The position numbers were made by a program, and so were the translations under genes. The notes below the pieces were generated by a model. It did not search any database. It was not told the DNA's origin and was given only the letters and a program-made list of their open reading frames with translations. From contig CP063848.1 of the NCBI GenBank assembly GCA_015277795.1, positions 4,216,001-4,280,000 of the forward strand: a stretch of 64,000 nucleotides of DNA, in the 5' to 3' direction. Below, piece after piece: positions 35,394 through 43,156 of this stretch; the first letter of the stretch is position 1; each line of letters starts with the position of its first letter. This stretch comes from Massilia sp. UMI-21. GTDB lineage: Bacteria; Pseudomonadota; Gammaproteobacteria; Burkholderiales; Burkholderiaceae_D.

Positions 35394-36524
35394 ATGCTGC
35401 CGCGCGAGCTCGTCTCCAGCGTCGGGCCCGTCACACCGGCGCGGCCGGCCGAACATCTCAACGATCCGCGCCAGCAAGCCTTCCAGCGCGCCCTTGCGCC
35501 CCAGCTGGGCAAGGCGCTGCACGGCGAGGTGCTGGCCAAGCTGAGCGACGGCAGCTTCGTGGTCAAGGTCGCCAACATCCCCGCCCGCATGCAGTTGCCG
35601 GCAGGCAGCAAGGTCGGCGCCGACCTGCCGCTGACCCTGGTGTCGGTCCATCCGCGCCCCACCTTCCAGGTCGGGCTGGGGGCCAATCCCGTGTTCAGCG
35701 AAGCGGGTCCGCCGCTGCCCCAGGGCGCCGACCCGGGCAAGGCGCCGCTCGCGATGCGCGAAGGCAGCGCGGCCCAGGCCGGCGCCGCCGTCGGGCGCGC
35801 CGCCGCGCTGCTGCAAGCGACGGCGGCCGGCAGCGCCGCCCAGTCGCTCGGCCTTGAGTCCAACACCACGACCCTGAGTCAGGCCGGCAAGACCATCGGC
35901 GGCGTGCTCGCGGCCGCGCAGAAGGCGGACACCCCGCTGACCGCCGCCCTCGGACGGGCGCCGATCGTGGCCGCGGCCGGCATGGATGCTTCCAGCATCG
36001 CGGCCGGCCTGCAGCAGGCGGTCGGCAAGAGCGGCCTGTTCTACGAATCGCACGTGGCCGAATGGGCGCAGGGCGGGCGCGCCCTGGCCGAGCTGAACGC
36101 CGAGCCCCAGCAGCAGCTGGCCAGGGAAGGCGCGCGCCCGCAAGCGCTCGATCCGGGCACCGCCCAGTTCATCAACCTGCAGCTGGCCACCCAGGAGCAG
36201 GCCCAGCTCGCCTGGCAGGGCAAGCTGTGGCCGGGCCAGGCGATGCGGCTGGAAGTGCAGCGCGACACCTCCGAGGGCCAGCACGGCGCCGGCGAGGGAG
36301 AAACGCCCTGGCACAGCCGCCTGCGCCTGCGCTTTCCCGAACTGGGCGAGCTCGACGCCCGCCTGACGCTCACCGGCGGGCGCCTGCAGGTGCAGTTCGC
36401 GGCCGGCAGCGAAGACACCGCCGCCCTGCTGCGCCGCCACATGGACAGCCTGGCCGGTGCGCTGGAAGCGGCCGGCACCCAGCTGGCCGGTTTCGACGTG
36501 CGCGCGGTCCCGGACCATGACTGA
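35394..36524 (+). CDS. Second FliK-like flagellar hook-length control domain protein
   Basis: The 376-residue protein starts at the ATG at 35394. The first ~100 residues have a small beta-rich segment (KLSDGSFVVKVANIPARMQLPAGSKVGADLPLTLVSV). The middle is Ala/Gln-rich and unstructured. The C-terminal ~100 residues match the FliK C-terminal (Flg_hook) domain: WHSRLRLRFPELGELDARLTLTGGRLQVQFAAGSEDTAALLRRHMDSLAGALEAAGTQLAGFDVRA. A canonical fliK exists at 45.1 kb, so this is an additional family member. Its stop overlaps the start of the FlhB-like gene by 8 bases. Confidence 0.8.
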   Translation: MLPRELVSSVGPVTPARPAEHLNDPRQQAFQRALAPQLGKALHGEVLAKLSDGSFVVKVANIPARMQLPAGSKVGADLPLTLVSVHPRPTFQVGLGANPVFSEAGPPLPQGADPGKAPLAMREGSAAQAGAAVGRAAALLQATAAGSAAQSLGLESNTTTLSQAGKTIGGVLAAAQKADTPLTAALGRAPIVAAAGMDASSIAAGLQQAVGKSGLFYESHVAEWAQGGRALAELNAEPQQQLAREGARPQALDPGTAQFINLQLATQEQAQLAWQGKLWPGQAMRLEVQRDTSEGQHGAGEGETPWHSRLRLRFPELGELDARLTLTGGRLQVQFAAGSEDTAALLRRHMDSLAGALEAAGTQLAGFDVRAVPDHD

Positions 36525-36909
36525 GGCGCGGGACAAGCCGGACGGGGGAGCCAAGGCGCGCCGCCAGAGCGCCGTCGCCCTCGCCTATGGCAACGGCGAC
36601 CCGGCCCCCAAGGTGGTGGCCAAGGGCCAGGGCCTGGTCGCCGAGCAGATCATGCGCCGGGCCAGGGAGGCCGGCGTGTTCGTCCATGAATCGAAGGAAC
36701 TGGTGGCGTTGCTCATGCAGGTGGACCTCGACCGCGAGATTCCGCCGGCACTGTATCGCGCAATTGCGGAACTGTTGGCGTGGCTATATCATATTGAGTC
36801 GGCTCAGAAACAAGGCTTGCCGCTTTCACAAGCATTGCAGCCCCCACCCGATCCGACGACCCACCTCAACCTGGATGACGCAGCGAACGCTGGCACAAGT
36901 AATGACTAA
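36517..36909 (+). CDS. Stand-alone FlhB C-terminal-domain protein (FhlB-like)
   Basis: This 130-residue protein starts at the ATG at 36517. Residues ~17-95 match the cytoplasmic part of FlhB that follows its autocleavage site: SAVALAYGNGDPAPKVVAKGQGLVAEQIMRRAREAGVFVHESKELVALLMQVDLDREIPPALYRAIAELLAWLY. The four FlhB membrane helices and the NPTH cleavage motif are absent, so it resembles only the released C-terminal fragment of the export switch. It overlaps the FliK-like gene by 8 bases and the PilZ gene by 8 bases, implying coupled expression. A role in export specificity switching is inferred. Confidence 0.85.
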   Translation: MTEARDKPDGGAKARRQSAVALAYGNGDPAPKVVAKGQGLVAEQIMRRAREAGVFVHESKELVALLMQVDLDREIPPALYRAIAELLAWLYHIESAQKQGLPLSQALQPPPDPTTHLNLDDAANAGTSND

Positions 36910-37651
36910 TCAGGAACTGGAGAACTGGCACGACTACGAGGTAACGTCGCGTCGTGAAATCGTGGCGCTGCTGCGCCAGATCGGCGAGAAGCACCAGTTG
37001 GTACGGATGCTGGTCAAGGGCGAGGCCGACGTCTGCGTCACCACCGTCCTCGAGGTCGATCCCGATACCGATACCATGGTGCTGGACCGTTCGGTCGAGC
37101 GCATGCAGAACGAGCGCATCATCGAATCCGGCAAGGTGCGCTGCGAGACCTCGCTCGACAAGATCCGCATCCTGTTCGGCGCCGAGAACCTGCGCCCCAC
37201 CCTGTTCGAGGGCGGGGCCGCGCTGCGCGCCGACATCCCGCCCAGCCTGATCCGCCTGCAACGCCGCGAGTACTACCGAATGGAAACGCCCGTGTCGAAC
37301 CCGGTGCGCGCGATCATTCCGCTGCCGCTCGAACACGGCGGCGGCACCGGCGTCTTCCCGCTGCACGACATCAGCTGTGGCGGCATCGCCATCCTCGACA
37401 ACAAGCTCCAGCTCGGCACGACGATCGGCGCGACCATTCCCAACTGCCGCATCGAATTGCCCGAGATCGGTCCGGTCACCGCGACCCTGGAAATCCGCAA
37501 TTCGCTCGACCTGACCCTGCTGAACAACAAGTCCAACCGCCGCATCGGCCTGCAGTTCGCCGACATGTCGCGTGGCGCCATGGCCGGCGTGCAGCGCTAC
37601 ATCACCAAGCTCGAACGCGAACGCAACGCGCGCCTGGCCGGCCTGGCCTGA
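36902..37651 (+). CDS. ycgR: YcgR-type flagellar brake protein (PilZ, c-di-GMP binding)
   Basis: The protein has 249 residues from the ATG at 36902, overlapping the preceding gene by 8 bases. The N-terminal YcgR domain (about 15-115) is followed by a PilZ domain. The c-di-GMP motifs are present: RRxxxR as RREYYRMETP near 121-130, and DISCGGIAILD near 156-166. YcgR slows the motor and biases rotation when c-di-GMP is high, by contacting MotA, FliG or FliM. It probably shares the fliD operon. The GGDEF protein at 27.5 kb is a possible source of its ligand. Confidence 0.92.
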   Translation: MTNQELENWHDYEVTSRREIVALLRQIGEKHQLVRMLVKGEADVCVTTVLEVDPDTDTMVLDRSVERMQNERIIESGKVRCETSLDKIRILFGAENLRPTLFEGGAALRADIPPSLIRLQRREYYRMETPVSNPVRAIIPLPLEHGGGTGVFPLHDISCGGIAILDNKLQLGTTIGATIPNCRIELPEIGPVTATLEIRNSLDLTLLNNKSNRRIGLQFADMSRGAMAGVQRYITKLERERNARLAGLA

Positions 37652-37722
37652 CGGATCGGCTGTTCAGCAGGCCGCAATGGCAGTCAGGATATTTGCCGGA
37701 CACCAGATCGGCCGCACCCGGC

Positions 37723-38358
37723 TCAGGCCGGGCACTCGGCCGGCGACTGGGCGCCCCCGCCCCCCGGCCTGATCAGGCCGCGCTGGGTGGCGACCACCAC
37801 GGCATGGGTCCGCGCGGTGGCGTCGAGCTTGCTCATGACACCCTTCACGTGGGTCTTCACGGTGCCCACGCCGATGCCGAGCTTGCGCGCGATCGACTTG
37901 TTGCAGCAGCCCTGCGCCAGCAACTGCAGCACGTCGGTCTCGCGCCCGGTAAGCGATTCGCGCGTCAGGCTGTCGGCCACGCTGCGGCTCATCGATTCGC
38001 TCAGGTAGCGCTGGCCGCGCGCCAGCTGCTGCACGGCATGGGCCAGTTCGTCGGGGCCGCAGGACTGCAGCAGGTAGCCGGCCACGCCGGCATCCATTGC
38101 CAAGCGCACTTCCCACTCCTTGTCGAACTGGGTCACCACCAGCACGGCGGGCGGCTGCCCGCCGTGCGACGGCTGGCGCGCCAGCGCAATGCCGGTATCG
38201 TAATCGGTGACCACGACGCGGGCCACGCGCTGCGCCTCGGGCTGGCGCAGATGGGTGGTGATGCGCAGGCCTGGCTGGTCGGCCAGGACAGCATGCAGGC
38301 CGATGGTCAGGATCGGGTCGGCGTGCATGATATGGACGGCGGAAAAAATCGCTTGCAT
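37723..38358 (-). CDS. LuxR-family regulator with atypical receiver domain
   Basis: This 211-residue protein has response-regulator layout. The receiver (about 5-120) is degenerate: the acidic pocket reads HAD (Asp14 only), and the conserved lysine is replaced by Gln98 in AGYLLQSC. A candidate phospho-acceptor lies in VVVTDYDTG (Asp52 or Asp54). The LuxR DNA-binding domain is normal: LTGRETDVLQLLAQGCCNKSIARKLGIGVGTVKTHVKGVMSKL. No kinase gene is adjacent. It is divergent from nsrR and converges on the PilZ gene. Activity independent of phosphorylation is plausible but inferred. Confidence 0.88.
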   Translation of the reverse strand: MQAIFSAVHIMHADPILTIGLHAVLADQPGLRITTHLRQPEAQRVARVVVTDYDTGIALARQPSHGGQPPAVLVVTQFDKEWEVRLAMDAGVAGYLLQSCGPDELAHAVQQLARGQRYLSESMSRSVADSLTRESLTGRETDVLQLLAQGCCNKSIARKLGIGVGTVKTHVKGVMSKLDATARTHAVVVATQRGLIRPGGGGAQSPAECPA

Positions 38359-38538
38359 GTGCTTGCTCCGGCATACGGCGGCGAATGGACTGGGCCTTGC
38401 GGGCCCGAATTGCCGACATATTGAAACGACAAGAACAGCAAAGCAAGTAATGGTTTGTAATAGCTAGTCGGTGCATATGCCGATGGAATCGGCCGCCGGC
38501 ATACTGCCGCCCGGCGCATGCGCTATACTTTGCGGATC

Positions 38539-39000
38539 ATGCGTCTGACTTCCTTTACCGATTACACCCTGCGCACCCTGCTCCACCTCGGCAGCAATCC
38601 CGGCCGCCTGGTGACGATCCAGGAGATCGCGGACCTGCACAAGATTTCAAAGAACCATCTGATGAAGGTGGTGCACGAATTGGGGCGCAACGGCGTCATC
38701 GAGACCATCCGCGGCCGCAACGGCGGTTTCCGCCTGGCCCACAAGCCGGAAGAGATCAATATCGGCGCGGTGGTGCGCCAGAGCGAGAGCGACTTCTACA
38801 TGGCCGAATGCTTCGACCCGGGCGGCAATCCGTGCGGACTGGTCCAGGACTGCGCCCTCAAGGGCGTGCTCTCGAACGCCACCACGGCCTACCTCGACGA
38901 GCTCGACCGCCATACCCTGGCCTCGCTGCTGCCGGAACCGAGTCCACGCGACGGCGCCATTCCGGTGACCTTCCACCGCAAGGACGCGCAGGCGGCCTGA
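38539..39000 (+). CDS. nsrR: Rrf2-family nitric-oxide-sensing repressor NsrR
   Basis: The protein has 153 residues from the ATG at 38539 (MRLTSFTDYTLRTLLHLG), the characteristic NsrR start; an ATG seven codons upstream is less likely. The winged helix includes TIQEIADLHKISKNHLMKVVHELGRNGVIETIRGRNGGFRLA. The iron-sulfur ligands are Cys91, Cys99 and Cys105 in ECFDPGGNPCGLVQDC. NsrR represses NO-detoxifying genes until NO attacks its cluster. No classic target (hmp, norB) is within the window. Confidence 0.93.
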   Translation: MRLTSFTDYTLRTLLHLGSNPGRLVTIQEIADLHKISKNHLMKVVHELGRNGVIETIRGRNGGFRLAHKPEEINIGAVVRQSESDFYMAECFDPGGNPCGLVQDCALKGVLSNATTAYLDELDRHTLASLLPEPSPRDGAIPVTFHRKDAQAA

Positions 39001-39006
39001 ACGGCG

Positions 39007-39030
39007 AAAAAAACCGGCCATGCGGCCGGT
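39007..39030 (-). terminator. Terminator of fliE (minus strand)
   Basis: A 7-bp stem (ACCGGCC / GGCCGGT) with a four-base loop. Read on the minus strand it is followed by seven T residues, 29 bases after the fliE stop. It may also slow nsrR transcription from the other side, although the T tract is on the fliE side. Confidence 0.8.
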
Positions 39031-39058
39031 CCTTGTTCGTGCCCGTGTTTTCCAGCCC

Positions 39059-39427
39059 TTACACCTGCATGTTCATGATGTCGTGATAAGCCGACACCAG
39101 TTTGTTGCGTACTTGCACCGTTCCCTGGAATGCGATGCTGGATTTCTGCATTGCGATCATCGTGTCGGACAGGCTCACGGTATCATCCCCCATCGCAAAA
39201 CGCTTGCCGAGTTCTTCCGCGTTCTTCTGGGTGGCGCTGACCTGCTGCAGCGAGGTCTTGAGCGCATCGGCGAAGTCGAGCTTGGCAACGCCGCCCTGGG
39301 GGGCCAGCCCGCCCGCACCCGTGGCGGCAACGGGGCTGGCGGCCGGCTTGGTCGCCGCCGCTTTCAGCTGTTCCATCATCGCCTGGATGCGGCTGCTGTC
39401 GATGCCGCCGATTCCGCCAATACTCAT
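39059..39427 (-). CDS. fliE: Flagellar hook-basal body complex protein FliE
   Basis: This 122-residue rod-adapter protein joins the MS ring to the rod. The C-terminal signature is clear: LDFADALKTSLQQVSATQKNAEELGKRFAMGDDTVSLSDTMIAMQKSSIAFQGTVQVRNKLVSAYHDIMNMQV. The N-terminus is Ala/Gly-rich. It is divergent from fliF across a 184-base gap (39428-39611), the same layout as in enterics, and is monocistronic with its own terminator. I could not identify a sigma-54 or FlhDC site in the gap. Confidence 0.96.
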   Translation of the reverse strand: MSIGGIGGIDSSRIQAMMEQLKAAATKPAASPVAATGAGGLAPQGGVAKLDFADALKTSLQQVSATQKNAEELGKRFAMGDDTVSLSDTMIAMQKSSIAFQGTVQVRNKLVSAYHDIMNMQV

Positions 39428-39611
39428 CGTTTTCTCCTGCCCGAGGGCTTGTCCACTTTGTTCAGGCTGTCAGATTACCAGCGCTCGAACAAGTTCCTCG
39501 CGTGAAGAAGCATGGGTTTCCACCCCTATTTCTTGGTTTGAAAGTTGCTCTGTGGCTTCATAATGCGATCTCATTCTAAAAATCCCTCCATCCTGGAAAC
39601 ATCCACACACC

Positions 39612-41303
39612 ATGGCAGCAGTTGCTGATGAACTGATCGACACCCCGGCCGCCGAACCAGAGGCGCCGCAGGGCTTTTTGCAGACCACCATGGGCAAGCG
39701 CGTCGCGCTCGGCGGCGGCATCGCGCTGGTGGTCGCCATCATGGCCGCGCTCTGGATGTGGAGCCAGGCGCCGGAATACCGCGTGCTGTTCTCGAACTAC
39801 AGCGACCGCGACGGCGGCGCGATCACCGCGTCGCTCGACCAGATGGGGGTCAAGTACCAGTTTTCCGAAGGCGGCAGCGCCATTCTGGTGCCGGCCGAGC
39901 AGATCCACGACCTGCGCCTCAAGCTCGCCGCCCAGGGCCTGCCCAAGGGCGGCAACGTCGGCTTCGAGCTGATGGAAAACCAGAAGCTGGGCGTGTCCCA
40001 GTTCCTCGAACAGGTCAATTACCAGCGCTCGCTGGAGGGTGAACTGGCGCGCTCGATCCAGTCGCTCGGTTCGGTCGGCGCCGCGCGCGTGCACCTGGCC
40101 CTGCCCAAGCCCTCGGTGTTCGTGCGCGACCAGCAGAAGCCGACCGCCTCGGTGCTGCTGAACCTGCAGCCGGGCCGCGCCCTCGACCCGGGCCAGGTCA
40201 GCGCCATCGTCCACCTGGTCGCCTCGAGCGTGCCGGAACTGACGATCGGTAACGTGACGGTGGTCGACCAGAACGGCAACCTGCTGTCGGACACCTCGAA
40301 CAAGACCGGCAACAAGGGCCTGGACGCAACCCAGCTCAAGTACGTCGAGCAGGTCCAGCAGAACATCATCAAGCAGGTCGAGTCGATCATCGCCCCGCTG
40401 GTCGGCAAGGAAAACGTGCGCGCCGAAGCGACCGCCGAGATCGACTTCGCCCAGGTCGATACCGCCGCCGAGATTTACAAGCCGAACTCGCCGCCGGAGC
40501 CGCAGGCGATCCGCAGCCAGCAGACCTCGGAATCGACCCAGCCGGGCGCGGGCGCCTCGGGCATCCCGGGCGCGCTGTCGAACCAGCCGCCGGGGGTGGC
40601 CACCGCGCCGATCGACGGCCAGGCGCCCGGCGCAGGCCCGGCCCCGGCCGCCGGCCCGACCCGCAAGGACGCGACCACCAACTACGAAGTCGACAAGACC
40701 ATCCGCTACGAGCAGCGCCCGATGGGCGGCATCAAGCGCCTGACCGTGGGCGTGGTGGTGAACTACCGCCGCTCGGTCGACCCGAAGACCGGCAAGATCG
40801 TCGTCAAGCCGCTAGCTGCGAACGAAGTCGCCCAGCTCAACGAGCTGGTGAAGCAGGCGATGGGCTACTCGCAGCAGCGCGGCGACACCCTGAACGTCAC
40901 CAACGCACCGTTCGACGGCGTCGACCGCCCGGACGACACCCCGCCCGAACTCGACTGGTGGCGCGACCCGGCCAACCTGCCGCTGGCCAAGGAAATCGGC
41001 AAGTACCTGCTGCTGTTCGCGGTGCTGGCCTTCCTCTACTACCGGATCCTGCTGCCGCTGATGCGCCCGGCGATCAAGAAGTTCGACGAGGTCACCGCCC
41101 TGCCGCCGGAACCGGAACCGGAAGAGGAGGAGGTCTCGGAAGAAGTCGCGGCCGAGATCGCCGAGGAAGAGCTGGAAGAACAGGAAGTGGAGCGCCGGAA
41201 CCAGGGCTACCGGGCCAATCTCGCAATGGCGCAGGAACTGGCCCGCCAGGACCCGCGCATCGTTGCCAACGTCGTAAAAGCATGGTTGGGATCAAATGAG
41301 TGA
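39612..41303 (+). CDS. fliF: Flagellar MS-ring protein FliF
   Basis: This 563-residue protein forms the membrane ring on which the flagellum is built. It has two membrane helices, about 31-53 (RVALGGGIALVVAIMAALWMW) and about 458-478 (YLLLFAVLAFLYYRILLPLM). Between them are the ring-building motifs (FSNYSDRDGGAITASLDQMG, QLNYQRSLEGELARSIQSL, VRAEATAEIDF). The acidic C-terminal tail binds FliG. It is the first gene of the fliFGHIJKLMNOPQR series, and its end overlaps fliG by 8 bases. Confidence 0.98.
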   Translation: MAAVADELIDTPAAEPEAPQGFLQTTMGKRVALGGGIALVVAIMAALWMWSQAPEYRVLFSNYSDRDGGAITASLDQMGVKYQFSEGGSAILVPAEQIHDLRLKLAAQGLPKGGNVGFELMENQKLGVSQFLEQVNYQRSLEGELARSIQSLGSVGAARVHLALPKPSVFVRDQQKPTASVLLNLQPGRALDPGQVSAIVHLVASSVPELTIGNVTVVDQNGNLLSDTSNKTGNKGLDATQLKYVEQVQQNIIKQVESIIAPLVGKENVRAEATAEIDFAQVDTAAEIYKPNSPPEPQAIRSQQTSESTQPGAGASGIPGALSNQPPGVATAPIDGQAPGAGPAPAAGPTRKDATTNYEVDKTIRYEQRPMGGIKRLTVGVVVNYRRSVDPKTGKIVVKPLAANEVAQLNELVKQAMGYSQQRGDTLNVTNAPFDGVDRPDDTPPELDWWRDPANLPLAKEIGKYLLLFAVLAFLYYRILLPLMRPAIKKFDEVTALPPEPEPEEEEVSEEVAAEIAEEELEEQEVERRNQGYRANLAMAQELARQDPRIVANVVKAWLGSNE

Positions 41304-42300
41304 CAAGGACAAGGAAGGCGTACAGCAGGCAGCGATCCTGATGCTGGCCCTGGGCGAAGCGGAAGCGGCCGAAGTGATGAAGTTCCTCGGCCCGCGCGAA
41401 GTGCTCAAGCTCGGCGGCGCGATGGCGCAGATGAAGGCGGTGCAGCACGGCGAAGTGGTGAAGGTGCTGGAAGCCTTCGTCGAAGAGACCAACCTGCATT
41501 CGACCGTCGGCCTCGATTCGGACGAGTACATCCGCCAGGTGCTGACCAAGGCGCTGGGCGACGACAAGGCCGCCGTGCTGCTCAACCGCATCCTGGGCGG
41601 CAAGGACGCCTCGGGCATCGAGAGCCTCAAGTGGATGGACTCGCCCTCGGTGGCGGAACTGATCCGCAACGAGCACCCGCAGATCATCGCCACCATCCTG
41701 GTGCACCTCGAGCGCGACCAGGCCTGCGAAGTCCTGGCCAACTTCACCGAGCGCCTGCGCAACGACGTGGTGCTGCGCATCGCCACCCTGGACGGCGTCC
41801 AGCCGGCCGCCCTGCGCGAGCTGAACGACGTGCTGACCAAGCTGTTGTCGGGCAACGAGAACATCAAGAAATCCTCGCTGGGCGGCGTGCGCACCGCGGC
41901 CGAGATCCTGAACTTCATGAGCGGCGAGCAGGAATCGGCGGTCATGGACAACATCAAGAACTACGACAACGACATGGCGCAGAAGATCATGGACGAGATG
42001 TTCGTGTTCGACAACATCATCGACATCGACGACCGCGGCATCCAGCTGCTGCTGCGCGAAGTCCAGTCCGAGATGCTGATCATCGCCCTGAAGGGCGCCT
42101 CGCAAGACTTGCGCGACAAGATTTTCAAGAACATGTCGCAGCGTGCCAGCGAGATGATGCGCGAAGACCTGGAGTCGAAAGGTCCCGTGCGCCTGTCGGA
42201 AGTCGAGTCCCAGCAGAAGCAGATCCTGCAGATCGTGCGCCGCCTGGCGGACGAAGGCCAGATCGTACTGGGCGGTAAAGGCGAGGATTCGTTCGTCTGA
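41296..42300 (+). CDS. fliG: Flagellar motor switch protein FliG
   Basis: This 334-residue rotor protein transmits torque from the stator. It has the N-terminal FliF-binding domain (KEGVQQAAILMLALGEAEAAEVMKFL), the middle EHPQ motif (IRNEHPQIIATILVHL) that binds FliM, and the C-terminal charged torque helix (LLLREVQSEMLIIALKGASQDLRDKIFKNMSQRASEMMREDLESKGPVRLSEVE). It overlaps fliF by 8 bases and its TGA shares one base with the fliH ATG. Confidence 0.98.
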   Translation: MSDKDKEGVQQAAILMLALGEAEAAEVMKFLGPREVLKLGGAMAQMKAVQHGEVVKVLEAFVEETNLHSTVGLDSDEYIRQVLTKALGDDKAAVLLNRILGGKDASGIESLKWMDSPSVAELIRNEHPQIIATILVHLERDQACEVLANFTERLRNDVVLRIATLDGVQPAALRELNDVLTKLLSGNENIKKSSLGGVRTAAEILNFMSGEQESAVMDNIKNYDNDMAQKIMDEMFVFDNIIDIDDRGIQLLLREVQSEMLIIALKGASQDLRDKIFKNMSQRASEMMREDLESKGPVRLSEVESQQKQILQIVRRLADEGQIVLGGKGEDSFV

Positions 42301-43016
42301 TGATTCCAAAGGAACAGCAAAGCGCTTACCAGCGCTGGGAAATGACCTCGTTCGGCGACGAGCGCCCGAGCACCCAGGCGCGCCGCGCCGCGACGGCGCC
42401 GCCACCTGCCCCGGAACAGGTGGCGCAGCCGGTCGAAATCGTCCCCCACATCGCGCTGCCGACCGCCGAAGAACTGGAAGCGCTGCGCGAGCAGGCCCGC
42501 GCCGAGGGCTATGCCGAAGGCCTGGCGGAAGGCCGCGCCGCCGGTCATGCCGAGGGCTACGCGGACGGCGCCAAAACCGGCCAGATCGAAGCCGAGGGCG
42601 AGCTGGAACACCTGCGCGCGATCGCCGCGACCTTCAGCGAAGCCGTGGTGCAGGCCGACGAAACCATCGCCCACGACGTGCTGGAACTGGCGCTGCGCCT
42701 GGCGCGCGGCATGGTGCGCACGGCTTTCGAGGTGCGCCCGGAACTGATCCTGCCGGTGGTGCAGGAAGCGATCGGCTACCTGCCGGTGCTGTCGCAGCCG
42801 GCCACCTTGACCCTGCATCCGGAAGACGCCGAGATCGTGCGCCAGGCCATGGGCCAGGAACTGGTCAAGGGCGGCTGGCGCATCGTGGACGATGCGACGC
42901 TGGGACGCGGCGGCTGCAAGGTCGATACGGCCAGCAACCAGATCGATGCGCAGGCGCAGGCGCGCTGGGCGCGCCTGACGCATGCGCTGCAAAGTAACGT
43001 TGATTGGTTGACGTAG
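42300..43016 (+). CDS. fliH: Flagellar assembly protein FliH
   Basis: This 238-residue regulator holds the export ATPase FliI at the gate. It shows a variable Pro/Ala-rich N-terminus, the GxxxG-like Ala/Gly/Glu helix (ALREQARAEGYAEGLAEGRAAGHAEGYADGAKTG, about 62-95) and the C-terminal FliI-binding domain (VQEAIGYLPVLSQPATLTLHPEDAEIV). The TAG stop (43014-43016) is part of the GTAGGGTGG start of a REP-like unit, so the final residues may have been set by the insertion of that repeat. The length is normal for the family. Confidence 0.95.
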   Translation: MIPKEQQSAYQRWEMTSFGDERPSTQARRAATAPPPAPEQVAQPVEIVPHIALPTAEELEALREQARAEGYAEGLAEGRAAGHAEGYADGAKTGQIEAEGELEHLRAIAATFSEAVVQADETIAHDVLELALRLARGMVRTAFEVRPELILPVVQEAIGYLPVLSQPATLTLHPEDAEIVRQAMGQELVKGGWRIVDDATLGRGGCKVDTASNQIDAQAQARWARLTHALQSNVDWLT

Positions 43017-43143
43017 GGTGGGCGGGGTAATTTAGGCCAGTGGCCTGAATTACAAACGCCCACGCGGTGATAGCTTCAACTTGATATATCGCGGCCGTGC
43101 TGGCGGCTGTTGAACGCGTGGGCGGCAAAGCCGCCCACCCTAC
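43013..43143. repeat. REP-like inverted pair B (fliH-fliI gap)
   Basis: A forward unit at 43013-43066 starts GTAGGGTGGGCGG and ends GCCCACGCG; its centre is enlarged by a second palindrome (GTAATTTAGGCC ... GGCCTGAATTAC). A reverse unit at 43111-43143 reads TGAACGCGTGGGCGGCAAAG and then CCGCCCACCCTAC. The pair fills almost the whole gap, and its first bases overlap the fliH stop codon. Confidence 0.9.
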
Positions 43144-43156
43144 GAAAAACGAACCG

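Noticed and set aside
39428..39611. Sigma-54 or FlhDC promoter between fliE and fliF
   Set aside because: No TGGCAC-N5-TTGC pattern is present and I cannot recognise an FlhDC box. TTGAAA and CATAAT occur near 39536-39562, but with a short 15-base spacer.
43097..43156. Earlier fliI start giving 20 extra residues
   Set aside because: The added codons are REP sequence and no ribosome site is present; MTTHTTDRH at 43157 fits the family.
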